A DNA stretch of 64,000 nt, taken from NCBI RefSeq assembly GCF_011766325.1, contig NZ_BLLG01000026.1, forward strand, positions 1-64,000, read 5' to 3'. A model generated the notes under the pieces. It had not been told where the DNA came from. It did not search any database and saw only the letters and a list, made by a program, of their open reading frames with translations. Of this stretch, positions 25,292 through 34,068 are shown piece after piece. This DNA is from Streptomyces pacificus (GTDB taxonomy: Bacteria > Actinomycetota > Actinomycetes > Streptomycetales > Streptomycetaceae). The translations under genes and the position numbers were made by a program. The number at the start of each line of letters is the position of its first letter. Within the stretch, counting starts at the first letter, position 1.

Positions 25292-26482
25292 ATGTCCGTC
25301 AGGCTGAGTTCCACCAGGGCCCGTGCCGCGCTCGGCACATCGGCGCGTGTGTCCACCGAGCTGCTGCTGGTCTCCGCGATGGCCGCGGTGATCCTGTGGC
25401 TGCTGGGCCGTATGTGGCCGGTCGTCTGGCCCCTCATCGTGGGTCTGCTCCTCACCACGCTGACCTGGCCGCTGACCCGGCGGCTGCGCGGGCGCGGCTG
25501 GCCGCCCGCCCTTGCCGCTGCGGCCGTGACCGTCCTGTTCCTGCTGGTCGCCGCGGGCGCCGTGGCGCTGATCGCGGTGCCGGTGGCCTCCCAGTCCGGC
25601 CAACTGTCCGACGGTGTCGTCCAGGGCATCCAGCAGGTGCGCGAATGGGCTGCCGGACCCCCGCTGAACATCGGCGACGACCAGATCACCGGCGCCTTCG
25701 ACACCGGTGTGCAGCGCGTCCAGGACAGCGCGGGCAGTATGGTCACCGCGGTCGTCACCGGAGTGGGCACGGTGGTCAACGGTGTCGTCACCGCCGTCCT
25801 CGCCCTCTTTCTGATGTTCTTCTTCCTCAAGGACGGCCCCCGGTTCCTGCCGTGGCTCTCCCGCCAACTGCCCGGCCCGCTCGCCGTCCACCTTCCGGCC
25901 GTGGCCGCGCGCGGCTGGAACACGCTGGGCGCGTTCGTGCGTTCCCAGGCGTTCGTCGGCCTGATCGACGCCGTCTTCATCGGCATCGGCCTGTGGATCC
26001 TCGGCGTACCCCTGGTACTCCCGCTCGCGGTGCTGACCTTCGTGTCCGCGTTCGTCCCGATCGTGGGTGCCCTGTTCGCCGGCTTCGTGGCGGTGCTCAT
26101 CGCCCTGGTGTCGAACGGCCTGGTGGACGCGCTGATCGTACTGGCGATCATCATCGTGGTGCAGCAGCTGGAGGGCAATGTGTTCCAGCCGATGATCCAG
26201 GGACGCGGCCTCGGCCTCCACGCGGCGGTGATCCTGCTGGCCGTGACGCTGGGCGGCAGCCTGGCGGGCATCGTGGGAAGCCTGCTCGCGGTACCGGCGG
26301 CCGCGCTGATCGCTGTGGTGTGGAACTATCTGCGCGAGCAGCTCGGGGAACTGGAGCCCGAACCCGGGGCCGACGCCGGGAACGGTCCGAAGCCCGAGAC
26401 GGCAACCGGCCGCGAGGCCGGTCCCGAGGCCGCTCCGGGAGCCGGAGAGCCGTCCGCCGGTGCCGCCGTCGTGGTGTCGTGA
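25292..26482 (+). CDS. AI-2E family transporter-like permease
   Basis: A 396-residue membrane protein of the AI-2 exporter/PerM superfamily. It shows paired N-terminal helices (LLVSAMAAVILWLLGRMWPV), a helical periplasmic-type segment at about 100-150, then the conserved core LFLMFFFLKDGPRFLPWL, SQAFVGLIDAVFIGIGLWIL, FVPIVGALFAGFVAVLIA and QLEGNVFQPMIQGRGLGLH. The C-terminal 45 residues are a disordered Pro/Glu tail. The transported solute is unknown. It lies 152 bp after the DUF418 gene and could share its transcript. Confidence 0.85.
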   Translation: MSVRLSSTRARAALGTSARVSTELLLVSAMAAVILWLLGRMWPVVWPLIVGLLLTTLTWPLTRRLRGRGWPPALAAAAVTVLFLLVAAGAVALIAVPVASQSGQLSDGVVQGIQQVREWAAGPPLNIGDDQITGAFDTGVQRVQDSAGSMVTAVVTGVGTVVNGVVTAVLALFLMFFFLKDGPRFLPWLSRQLPGPLAVHLPAVAARGWNTLGAFVRSQAFVGLIDAVFIGIGLWILGVPLVLPLAVLTFVSAFVPIVGALFAGFVAVLIALVSNGLVDALIVLAIIIVVQQLEGNVFQPMIQGRGLGLHAAVILLAVTLGGSLAGIVGSLLAVPAAALIAVVWNYLREQLGELEPEPGADAGNGPKPETATGREAGPEAAPGAGEPSAGAAVVVS

Positions 26483-26791
26483 CTCCCGCGGCTGGGCGTG
26501 TCCGGGAGCGGCGTTTCGCGGTGGAACGGCCGCTGCTGCCACTGTCCTTCCGCCGTTTCTGATGCCGGGGCGTTGCCGGGGCGGAGCCGAAGCTGATCGG
26601 CGACCGGCGCCGGGATCGCTTCCGCGGCGGCCGTCGCCCCGCTCCCGCATGTGGCTGTTGTGTGTGGCCGTTGTGCGGCGGTTGTACGGCGGTTGTGGGC
26701 CCCCGGGAGCCCGGTGGGAGGGCGCCGGCCGGTGCCCGAGTGCCGGTTGCGCCGGCTGGTGAGGCACGCCACAGTCCCCACTCGACTCCTT
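26483..26791. other. Gene-free stretch before nsrR
   Basis: No gene recognised in about 310 bp. A GCGGTTGT word repeats two or three times at about 26672-26695. The stretch ends at the operator in front of nsrR. Confidence 0.45.
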
Positions 26792-26814
26792 AAGGGGAAT
26801 CTTGGATGCGTATT
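26792..26814. promoter_or_regulatory. Probable NsrR operator for autoregulation
   Basis: A 23-bp 11-1-11 imperfect dyad starting AAGGGGAATCTT and ending GATGCGTATT. It lies 16 bp before the nsrR start. On the complementary strand it shares the AAnACGnAT...TnC...TT pattern with the site in front of hmp. Repression by NsrR itself is inferred from that match. Confidence 0.6.
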
Positions 26815-26830
26815 TGATAGCGTCCTGGTT

Positions 26831-27271
26831 GTGCGACTCACCAAGTTCACCGACCTGGCGCTCCGTTCGGTCATGCGCCTCGCGGTCTGCGCCGACGACG
26901 AGGTGCTGACCACCCGTGAGGTGGCCGAGGCCATGGGCGTCCGGCACACCCACGCGGCGAAGGCGATCACCCGCCTGCAGCATCTGGGTGTGGTCGAGGC
27001 CCGTCGCGGTCGCGGGGGCGGGCTGGTCGTGACCGACTTCGGTCGGCGGGCGTCGGTGGGCTGGCTGGTACGGGAACTCGAGGGTGAGGAGGAGGTCGTG
27101 GGCTGCGAGGACCCGCCGTGCCCCTTGCGGGGCGCTTGCCGTCTGCGGGGTGCGCTGCGTGACGCCCAGGCGGCTTTCTACGCCACGCTCGATCCGCTGA
27201 GCGTGGCCGATCTCGTCGCGTCGCCCACCGGGCCCGTTCTCGTCACTCTCGGTGGACCGCCACCGCGGTAG
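26831..27271 (+). CDS. nsrR: Rrf2-family nitric-oxide-sensing repressor NsrR
   Basis: A 146-residue regulator binding DNA through a winged HTH (TTREVAEAMGVRHTHAAKAI) and sensing NO through a 4Fe-4S cluster. The three cysteines are Cys92, Cys97 and Cys103 (GCEDPPCPLRGAC). Asp8 and Arg12 at the N-terminus (FTDLALR) correspond to the fourth ligand and the nearby Arg known from Streptomyces NsrR. GTG at 26831 was chosen because it gives the canonical RLTKFTDLALRS start. It lies directly upstream of hmp, its classical target, and both genes carry a matching dyad. Confidence 0.93.
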   Translation: MRLTKFTDLALRSVMRLAVCADDEVLTTREVAEAMGVRHTHAAKAITRLQHLGVVEARRGRGGGLVVTDFGRRASVGWLVRELEGEEEVVGCEDPPCPLRGACRLRGALRDAQAAFYATLDPLSVADLVASPTGPVLVTLGGPPPR

Positions 27272-27349
27272 CCCTGTCGCGGCAGCCCCGCCGCAGGCCG
27301 CCGGCTCCACGCGTCGGAACCCCGGGGATGGGGTGTGCGCATGCATAAA

Positions 27350-27372
27350 AACACGAAGATCATCTACCTATT
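27350..27372. promoter_or_regulatory. NsrR operator in front of hmp
   Basis: A 23-bp dyad of the 11-1-11 type, AACACGAAGAT / ATCTACCTATT around a central C. It sits 11 bp before the GTG of hmp in an AT-rich patch and agrees closely with the NsrR sites known from Streptomyces hmpA genes. Binding here would block the promoter. Confidence 0.75.
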
Positions 27373-27383
27373 AGGAGTCACAC

Positions 27384-28577
27384 GTGCTCTCCGAACAGGC
27401 CACTCCAGTCATCCGGACTACGCTTCCGATCGTCGGGGCCGCCATGAGGGACATCGCCGGGCTCTTCTACCGCAAGTTGTTCGACGCGCATCCCGCGCTG
27501 CTGAGGAACCTGTTCAACCGCGGCAACCAGGCGAACGGGGAGCAGCGACAGGCGCTCGCCGGCTCGATCGTCGCCTTCGCCGGGATGCTGCTGGAGCAGC
27601 CCGGCACCCGTCCGGACGCGATGCTCGCCCGGATCGCGCACAAGCACGCCTCGCTCGGCGTCACCTCCGACCAGTACAAGATCGTTCATCACCATCTGTT
27701 CGCGGCGCTGGCCGAGGTGCTCGGTGACGCGGCCACGGACGAGGTCATAGAGGCCTGGGACGAGGTGTACTGGCTGATGGCCAACGCCCTGATCGCCGTC
27801 GAGACCCGGCTCTACCAGGAGGCGGGTGCCCCCGGCGGCGAGGTGTGGCGGTCCATGGAGATCACCGCCAGGCGTCAGGAGACGCCCGATGTCGTCTCGT
27901 TCCTGCTGCGGCCCCGCGACGGCCGGCCCGCGGGCTCCTTCCGGGCGGGCCAGTATGTGAGCGTCCAGGTCGAACTGGCCGACGGTGCACGGCAGATCCG
28001 CCAGTACAGCCTCTCCGCCGCCCCCGGCCGGCCGGATTGGCGGATCAGCGTCAAGAGGGTCCGTGACGAGGCAGGACCGGAGGGCGAGGTGTCGTCCTGG
28101 CTCCATGAGCACGCGCAGCCGGGTGACGAGCTCACCGTGTCGGTGCCCTTCGGCGACCTCGTCCTGCCGGAGGGCGGCGGACCGCTGCTGCTGGCCTCCG
28201 CGGGGATCGGGAACACGCCCGTGATGGCGCTGCTCGACCACCTTGCGTCCACCGGCGCGGACCGCCGTGTCATCACGGTTCATGCCGACCGCACCCCCGC
28301 CGACCACGCCCATCGCGAGGAGCATCTCGCCCTGGCGCGCGAGCTGCCCGGCGGCGGGCTCCACCTGTGGTACGAATCGCCCGGGCACGACGCCCCGGAC
28401 GTCCCGGCAGGACAGGCCGATCTGGGGGGCCTGGACCTCCCGGAGGGCCTGACCGCGTATCTGTGCGGTCCCCTGCCCTTTATGCGCGCGGTGCGCGGTG
28501 ACCTGCTGCGCCGGGGCATACCCGCCGAGAGGATCCACTACGAGGTCTTCGGCCCGGACCTCTGGCTCGGCCGGTAG
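27384..28577 (+). CDS. hmp: Flavohemoglobin, nitric oxide dioxygenase
   Basis: A 397-residue cytosolic enzyme converting NO and O2 to nitrate with NAD(P)H. The globin domain (1-140) has its proximal-His region in RIAHKHASLGV and the distal part in LFYRKLF. The FAD domain carries IRQYSLSAAP (the RxYS motif). The NAD domain carries LLLASAGIGNTPVMALL and ends with the family CGPLPFM and FGPDLWL segments. Length is standard. GTG at 27384 follows TAGGAG. The promoter contains an NsrR-type operator and the regulator gene is directly upstream, so NO-induced expression is well supported. Confidence 0.95.
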   Translation: MLSEQATPVIRTTLPIVGAAMRDIAGLFYRKLFDAHPALLRNLFNRGNQANGEQRQALAGSIVAFAGMLLEQPGTRPDAMLARIAHKHASLGVTSDQYKIVHHHLFAALAEVLGDAATDEVIEAWDEVYWLMANALIAVETRLYQEAGAPGGEVWRSMEITARRQETPDVVSFLLRPRDGRPAGSFRAGQYVSVQVELADGARQIRQYSLSAAPGRPDWRISVKRVRDEAGPEGEVSSWLHEHAQPGDELTVSVPFGDLVLPEGGGPLLLASAGIGNTPVMALLDHLASTGADRRVITVHADRTPADHAHREEHLALARELPGGGLHLWYESPGHDAPDVPAGQADLGGLDLPEGLTAYLCGPLPFMRAVRGDLLRRGIPAERIHYEVFGPDLWLGR

Positions 28578-28602
28578 GGGCCGGCCGGTACTTCCGTGCC
28601 GC

Positions 28603-28627
28603 GGTGCCCCGGTGCTGCCGGGGCACC
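28603..28627 (+). terminator. hmp terminator
   Basis: Perfect 10-bp stem GGTGCCCCGG / CCGGGGCACC with a 5-nt loop, 25 bp after the hmp stop. Confidence 0.75.
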
Positions 28628-29032
28628 GTCAGCGGAGCACACCCGCGGTCATCCGGCGCCGCACCGCGAGGGGGGACGGAAAGACCGGACCGGTGGGCAT
28701 GAAGCAGTCCGCGGGGATCGAGGAGTGCCAGGACACGCCGTGTGCCGGCAGCCGGGCGGCCCGGCACACGGCGAGCGGCATCGAGCCGCGCCGGGAAGCG
28801 CAGGCGTCCCCGTGCGCCCTGGTTCATGCGCCACGCGGGATGCGGCATGGGTCATGGGTCATGGGTCATGCGCCGGGCATGAGGGTCCGGGTGCCGAGAG
28901 TCCCCGATGCCCGGCGCCCGGCCCCAAGAGGCGCCGGGCGCGAGGCATCAGGCGCCCAGCGGCACCACCCGGAGAACGGCGGGTACCCCCGGAGAACAAC
29001 CGGCACCACCAAGACAAGAAGGGACCCCGTGT
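28628..29032. other. Gene-free stretch with a short ATGGGTC repeat
   Basis: No convincing gene in about 400 bp. ATGGGTC is repeated three times in tandem near 28850-28870. A weak GGGA ribosome site precedes the next gene. Confidence 0.45.
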
Positions 29033-29461
29033 ATGAACACCGTCTGGGCGGCCGTGGCCGCCGCGACCGCCTTCGTGTGGCTGGGGATGGTGCTCGCCAT
29101 CTCGTTCCTGGAGGCGCCCCTCAAGTTCCGCGCCCCCGGCGTGACTCTGCGGATCGGTCTCGGTATCGGCCGCCTCGTCTTCCGCGCGCTCAACCGCGTC
29201 GAAGCCGCCCTGGCTGGCGTGCTGGTCCTCGCGGTCGCCGCCGGCGGACTCCCCGCTCCCGTCGTGGTGCCGACGGGCCTCGTCGTCGGGCTGCTGCTGG
29301 TGCAGCTCGGCGTGGTCCGGCCCGCCCTCAACCGCCGCTCGGACCGGGTGCTGGCGGGGGAGGACGGCCCGCGCTCGCGCGCGCACCTCGTCTACGTCGC
29401 CTGCGAGTCGGTCAAGGTCCTCCTGCTGCCCGTGCTGGGCATCGCCGCGCTGTCGCTCTGA
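29033..29461 (+). CDS. Small four-helix membrane protein, function unknown
   Basis: A 142-residue integral membrane protein with helices at about 3-25, 50-72, 78-98 and 118-140. The first helix is followed by the short conserved-looking loop FLEAPLKFRAPGVTLRIGLG and then RLVFRALNRVE. This signature recurs in uncharacterised proteobacterial and actinobacterial proteins, but I know of no assigned function. ATG at 29033 is the first Met of the family-like start. It is not linked to hmp because a terminator lies between them. Confidence 0.68.
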   Translation: MNTVWAAVAAATAFVWLGMVLAISFLEAPLKFRAPGVTLRIGLGIGRLVFRALNRVEAALAGVLVLAVAAGGLPAPVVVPTGLVVGLLLVQLGVVRPALNRRSDRVLAGEDGPRSRAHLVYVACESVKVLLLPVLGIAALSL

Positions 29462-29495
29462 ACGCGCCGGCGCGGGCCCTCGGGTGGGGCCCTCC

Positions 29496-29519
29496 GCGGC
29501 GGGGCCCGGGCCCCGCCGC
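29496..29519 (+). terminator. Perfect palindrome behind the small membrane protein gene
   Basis: A 24-bp perfect palindrome with arms GCGGCGGGGCCC / GGGCCCCGCCGC, 34 bp after the stop codon. With no loop bases it could act as terminator or protein-binding site. Confidence 0.6.
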
Positions 29520-29862
29520 GTGAGCGGACCCGGACGGGGGAGGGGCCCGGTCGAGCCGCCGGGGCGGTATGCGGCCGGACGGAACGGGACGGGGCCGGAC
29601 GGAACGGGACGGGGCGGTCTGCGGTGGGGACTGATCCGGGACCGCGCCCGCACCGATCAGGCGCCGGTGCATGGAGTCCCTTGACCCTGCGGGTGTTCGG
29701 CGGGGTCCGGTCACCGACGTGGGTCCCGGGCAACGGGCCGTCCGCCAGGCGTGCGGCACGCCGACGGCCGGAGCCGGGTGCGGCGCAGGGAAGCCGCTGC
29801 TCAGCCCGGACCCGGTCGGCGGACCCGGTACCGGCGGACCCGGTGGCGGTACGGACGGCCGC
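29520..29862. other. Gene-free convergent region
   Basis: Between the 24-bp palindrome and the amidohydrolase stop. It holds a short direct repeat (CGGACGGAACGGGACGGGGC-like words, two copies, about 29575-29615). No gene was recognised. Confidence 0.45.
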
Positions 29863-30642
29863 TCAGAGCGAGTCGACCAGCGTAGCCAGGGCGGCACTCA
29901 GCCTTCCCAGCCCCGGTCCGGCGGGGCCCCCTGGCTCGGTCATATAGACATCGCGGCGGATCTCGATCATCAGAGCGCTCACCCGGGAGTCCCTGCCGTA
30001 GAAGTCGAGCGGCACGTACGTACCCGCGAAGGGGGTGTCCAGCCCGGTGCCGCCGAAGCCCGCGAACGCCTCCTCGGCCGATGCGAGGAGCCGGGGCGGG
30101 GTGTGGAAGGCGTCCGTGCCGAGGCAGACCGGCGGCCGGGGCCCGTCGCCGTGGAGTTCGTAGGGCAGCGGCGCCGTGGGGTACGAGTGGACGTCGATGA
30201 CGACCGCCCGCCCGGCGGCTGCGAGGCGATCGGCCACCGCGGCGGTCATGGCTCGCGCGTACGGGTGGAAGTACCGGTCCAGAAGCGGCTGCGGGTCGGC
30301 GTCCCCGGGGCGGAGCCGCTCGCGGTGTGCAGTCCTCGTGTAGACCGCACCCATGCCGGCGGCGAGCATCTCCTCGCGCTCGTCGGGGAACCGCTCGGGA
30401 TCGACCACCAGCCGGGACAGCCCGTTGACGAACTGCCATGGTCTCAGGGCGGCCGCGTCCGCCGCGGCGGACGCGAGGGCGGCCGTGTGGGCGTCGGTGA
30501 GGTGATCGAGTTCCCGTGCCAGCGCGGCGTCGTCCAACTCGATTCCCCGCCTTACCGGTTCGGGGATGTCCCGCGAGGAGTGCGGGACGTGGAGCACGAC
30601 GGGGGAGTCGCGGGCGCCCGGGAGGAGGTGGAAGGAGGACAC
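29863..30642 (-). CDS. N-formylglutamate amidohydrolase family enzyme
   Basis: A 259-residue cytosolic zinc hydrolase of the HutG/N-formylglutamate amidohydrolase family. Motifs: VVLHVPHSSRDIP near the N-terminus (metal-binding His), NGLSRLVVDPERFPDE, AVYTRTAHRERLRP, DRYFHPYARAM and the second metal segment VVIDVHSYPTAPLPYE. Such enzymes release formate and glutamate in histidine breakdown or act on related amides. No other hut gene is nearby, so pathway membership is open. It is a single gene that converges with the small membrane protein gene. Confidence 0.87.
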   Translation of the reverse strand: MSSFHLLPGARDSPVVLHVPHSSRDIPEPVRRGIELDDAALARELDHLTDAHTAALASAAADAAALRPWQFVNGLSRLVVDPERFPDEREEMLAAGMGAVYTRTAHRERLRPGDADPQPLLDRYFHPYARAMTAAVADRLAAAGRAVVIDVHSYPTAPLPYELHGDGPRPPVCLGTDAFHTPPRLLASAEEAFAGFGGTGLDTPFAGTYVPLDFYGRDSRVSALMIEIRRDVYMTEPGGPAGPGLGRLSAALATLVDSL

Positions 30643-30840
30643 GGGAAGCGATCCTACGACTGGTACAGGGTGTCCGGTATCCGGTGTGGGATGTCTGGTT
30701 TTCGATGCGCGATGTGCCGTATCCGGTGGCTGACTCTCGGTGTGGGGTGTGGGGGTGCGAGCTGTCCGGTGCGCGGGGTGCCCGCCGGGTGTCCTGCGTC
30801 CGGCGCGGGGTGACCCGTTGCCCGGTCGCGGGCGCCTGAA

Positions 30841-31330
30841 CCTCCGGCCGCGGGCGGACGGTCGCGGCCTGTGCGCACAACGGCCCGTGGGATGCCGCCG
30901 TGATCAGCCAGGTCAGCCATCTGCTGGCGGAGCTGCTGGACAACGCCACACGGTTCTCGCCGCCCAGGTCCAGGGTCGTCATCCGAACCGAACTCGTGTC
31001 CGACGGGCTGTCGGTCGAGATCGAGGACCGCGGCCCGAAGGTGGCAGCCGCGACGTACGAGGAGATGAACGGACGCCTGTACTCGGCACCGCCGTATGCC
31101 GTCCTGGCGGAGAACGCCCATCGGCTGGGCCTCTTCGTGGTCGGCCACCTCGCCGACGGGCTCGGGGCCACGATCACGCTGCGCAGGTCGGTGTACGGGG
31201 GGACGTCGGCAGCCTGCTCGGCGAGTTGGAGGACCGGGGGCTGGTCCGGCACCGGTCCCCCCTGGAGGAGACCGAGACCACCAATGCCAACCTGCTCATG
31301 AGAATCAGGGACAACCTTGCCCGGATATGA
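30841..31330 (+). pseudogene. Collapsed conservon: histidine-kinase tail joined to a DUF742-like tail
   Basis: From about 30841 one frame encodes the ATPase end of a CvnA-type sensor kinase (VSHLLAELLDNATRFSPP with the N-box, IEDRGPKVA, LGLFVVGHLADGLGATITLR). It lacks the sensor, membrane and dimerisation parts and any normal start. Near 31200 the homology leaves this frame and continues in the next one with a winged-helix-like end (LLGELEDRGLVRHR ... NLLMRIRDNLARI), as in CvnC/DUF742 proteins. CvnB is absent. A deletion seems to have fused the two outer genes. The tail overlaps the start of the intact GTPase gene. Confidence 0.6.
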
Positions 31331-31907
31331 CAGCTCTGCTCAGGAAGCGGCCCCCGTCAAGATCCTCGTGGCCGGGGGATTCGGCGTCGGCAAGACGACT
31401 CTGGTCGAGACGATCTCCGAGATCGAGCCCCTGCGCACGGAGGAGCGGCTGACGGCCGCCGGCGTCGGCGTGGACGACCTGCGGGGGATCGAGTCCAAGG
31501 CCGTGACCACCGTGGCCATGGACTTCGGCCGCATCACCCTCACCGACGCCGGGGTCGTCCTCTATCTGTTCGGGACACCGGGCCAGGAGCGTTTCTGGTT
31601 CATGTGGGACGACCTGCTGAACGGCGCCCTGGGGGCGGTCGTGCCGGTCGACACCCGGCGCCTGGATCGCAGTTTCCCCGCCGTCGACTTCTTCGAGAGC
31701 CGCGGGCTCCCGTTCGTGGTCGGCGCCAACTGCTTCCACGGCGAACAGCTGTACAGCCCCGAGGAGATCAGGTCGGCGCTGCACCTCGGGGATCCGGACA
31801 CGCCCGTCCTCATGCTCGACGCCCGCACGCGCGGTGACGTGTGCGCGGCGCTGCTCGCCCTCCTCGACATGCTGATCGCCAAGGCCGGGACGGTGGCGCG
31901 GGTGTGA
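31317..31907 (+). CDS. CvnD-like Ras-type GTPase of a conservon
   Basis: A 196-residue soluble GTP-binding protein. P-loop: KILVAGGFGVGKTTLVETIS. Switch region: VAMDFGRITL. DxxG-equivalent: LYLFGTPGQERFWFMWDDLL. A Cys-containing VVGANCF segment replaces the usual NKxD, as in conservon GTPases. CvnD proteins work with a sensor kinase, a roadblock protein and a DUF742 protein in G-protein-like signalling during development. Here only fragments of those partners remain, so this protein is an orphan. The start is TTG at 31317 with AGGGA upstream, overlapping the DUF742 remnant. Confidence 0.88.
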   Translation: MPGYDSSAQEAAPVKILVAGGFGVGKTTLVETISEIEPLRTEERLTAAGVGVDDLRGIESKAVTTVAMDFGRITLTDAGVVLYLFGTPGQERFWFMWDDLLNGALGAVVPVDTRRLDRSFPAVDFFESRGLPFVVGANCFHGEQLYSPEEIRSALHLGDPDTPVLMLDARTRGDVCAALLALLDMLIAKAGTVARV

Positions 31908-32028
31908 GCCCGGACGTGCTCCGCTACGGGGCCGGGTGCCGCGCCCCGTGCGCACCGGCGCGGGGCACGCATCGCTGCCGTTGGAGTGGCATGGCCGGTC
32001 GCCGAAGCCGTGGTGGCCCGGCCGGTGC

Positions 32029-32904
32029 TCAGACCGCCGGAACGGTCAGCGAGTAGGACTGCGCCGCCGGCGCGCTCGCCGTGTTGGGGCTGATGGACAC
32101 ATCGACGTCGAAGTTCGCGCCGTAAGTGGCCCGGTAGGTCCCCGCGCCCTTGAAACTCAGGGCCTTCTTCGCCGAGTCCAGGGTGAAACCGCTGGGCAAC
32201 GCGGGCGCGGGCTTGCCGTATTTGGTGCCGTACTTCTGGTGGTAGGCGAGGTCGTCGTACAGCGGGTAGTCGCTGCCGATACAGGAGTCCCCGAGGCAAC
32301 TCAACGTCTGGTATATGCCGCCGAGGTCGGTGGACAGGTCGACGTCGCCGCTGGCTATGGCCTGCTGGAGGCGGACGGTGACGGTGGCGGTGGAGTGCGC
32401 CGGGACCTCGATGTTCTGCGACGGCGCGGTGTAGACGACGCCCTTGGTCTGCGAGGTGCTGCTGGAGTCGCTGAAGCTCCAGGTCGTGGTGAGGTCGGTG
32501 CCCATGTGCACCGCCTTGCCCATGTCGACCGAGACGGACACCTTGTTCGCGACGGCCACCCCCTTGGTCACCGTATTCGTGACGGTGTCGGAGAAGCTCT
32601 TGGAGAAGCTCTCGCTCGTGAGGGTGAGCGGGGCGTCGGTGGAGTTCTTCAGGGTCGACGTCCCCACGAACCACAGGTCGCCCAGACTGACCGAGGGCTC
32701 CCCTACGACGGTCACCGTGGTGTTGGAATTCGTGACCTTGTTCGTGAAGACATAGGTGTAGTTGTCCCCCGCCTGATCCCTGATCACGGTTTCCAGGTTG
32801 GTGATCCCCAGGGTGTCTGCCTGTGCCGGAGTGGCCAGCAGGATGGACGTCACCACCGCCGAGGCGGTCAGTGGATAGACGAGAGCCCGTATGCGACGCT
32901 TCAT
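32029..32904 (-). CDS. Secreted ETX/MTX2-like aerolysin-type pore-forming toxin
   Basis: A 291-residue protein. A Sec signal peptide (MKRRIRALVYPL, then a hydrophobic core and an ATPAQA cleavage site) puts it outside the cell. The mature part is Ser/Thr-rich and beta-strand-rich. It has the amphipathic insertion-loop pattern of ETX/MTX2 toxins: SESFSKSFSDTVTNTVTKG, then VSVSVDMGK, TTWSFSDSSSTSQTKG and EVPAHSTATVTVRLQQA. Family members bind membranes, oligomerise and open beta-barrel pores. The receptor end cannot be inferred. Two Cys (about 195 and 200) could pair. ATG at 32904 has GGAA upstream. There is no partner gene, and a transposase remnant lies upstream. Confidence 0.78.
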   Translation of the reverse strand: MKRRIRALVYPLTASAVVTSILLATPAQADTLGITNLETVIRDQAGDNYTYVFTNKVTNSNTTVTVVGEPSVSLGDLWFVGTSTLKNSTDAPLTLTSESFSKSFSDTVTNTVTKGVAVANKVSVSVDMGKAVHMGTDLTTTWSFSDSSSTSQTKGVVYTAPSQNIEVPAHSTATVTVRLQQAIASGDVDLSTDLGGIYQTLSCLGDSCIGSDYPLYDDLAYHQKYGTKYGKPAPALPSGFTLDSAKKALSFKGAGTYRATYGANFDVDVSISPNTASAPAAQSYSLTVPAV

Positions 32905-33309
32905 TGCGTTGTTCCAATCAGCTTGGGTGCTTCCCGCCCGCCCCGGGGATGCCTTGCGATCGGCACGCCAAAGGCCGCTCAACAGCCGTGTTTTCGACGG
33001 CATTTCGGAAACCCCAAGGAGCATGCAGGCTCTCAACGAGGCAATAGGTGAATCCCCCCTTGAGAATTGTTCGAATAGTAGACGAGGAAAGGTAAAGGGC
33101 CGGCATTCATCCGGTCATGTTCGTCCCGCCTCCCTCATGGAATCGTCACCAGGGGCCGCCCCGTAAATGATCTCCGAGCCGTGTCGGTGGGGTCGGCTCT
33201 CGGGCGCCTGCCGGCCAAGGGCGAGGTGGTGTGTGCGGGGGAGGCCGAGCACGGCATGGTGGCCCCCGTCGCCTTTGAGCGGCAGCCGCGGAGGACCCTC
33301 CCTGTCAAT
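32905..33309. other. Upstream region of the toxin gene
   Basis: No gene in about 400 bp. An AT-richer patch at 33040-33110 (relative to the surroundings) probably holds the toxin promoter; no clear consensus boxes were seen. Confidence 0.4.
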
Positions 33310-33860
33310 GCGGGTCTTCGAGTTCAGTGGGGGTGCGCCTCTCGTCGGCGTTGCCGGGTGGTTGCACAGCGTGACCGGAGCCGCTGGTTCTCGCGGTTGC
33401 GGAAGCCGAAGGCGTTGCGGGCTTCGAGTTTGATGAGGTGGTTGTCGCCTTCGGGGGCGGCGTTGCTGATCCCGGTGGTCGGGTAGGTCTCGATGCCGTC
33501 CCACCACTGCTCGGCGGTCTCGGCGAGGGTGAGGGGTTTGGGCAGGTGGGCGTGGTCGGCGATGTGGGCGAGGAAGCGGTGGCGGGCGGCGGAGATCGTG
33601 GGAGCGGTCGGGGGCGTGGTGGGTGCGGGTGACGGCAAGGTGGAGGAGGCCGTGCAGGAGTTCCTTGGCCTGCCAGGCCGCGTGGATCTGCCGGCCTTAA
33701 GGTGCCCAAGTACTCCAACTCGGCTGTGGGGACGGTGCGTTGGTCTTCGGCGAGGCCTTCCTTGCTGCGGCGGTTTGCGGACGGTGTAGATGCTGTCGCC
33801 CTTGCGGGCCCGGCGGCCGGCCTGCACCACCGTCGTCCGCCGTGACACACCGTGGCCCCC
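33310..33860 (-). mobile_element. Decayed ISL3-like transposase
   Basis: Pieces of a transposase C-terminal half survive in two reverse frames. One contains LTLAETAEQWWDGIETYPTT, GISNAAPEGDNHLIKLEARN and AFGFRNRENQRLR, the ISL3-type DDE end. The other holds ATASTPSANRRSKEGLAEDQ further upstream. Frameshifts and the missing N-terminal half make it non-functional. Terminal inverted repeats were not found. Confidence 0.65.
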
Positions 33861-34016
33861 GCCGCCCGGCGCAAGGCGAGGGTGGTCCGGCCGCGTACAC
33901 GGTGGGGCGGGATCGCCGGGCCGGCGCCCTGGCGGCCGCCGTCGGCGATCGTGGCCGGGATGCCGGCGGCGGGTGCGGCCGGCGGTTCGCCGGCGGTACG
34001 GCGGTGGCCGGAGGGA

Positions 34017-34059
34017 GCACCGCCCGCGCCGGGACCCGCGGACCCCGTGCGGGCGGTGC
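34017..34059 (-). terminator. Terminator of the VWA operon
   Basis: 11-bp stem GCACCGCCCGC / GCGGGCGGTGC with a 21-nt GC-rich loop that can pair internally, 10 bp downstream of the last stop of the operon. Confidence 0.6.
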
Positions 34060-34068
34060 CCCGCGCGG

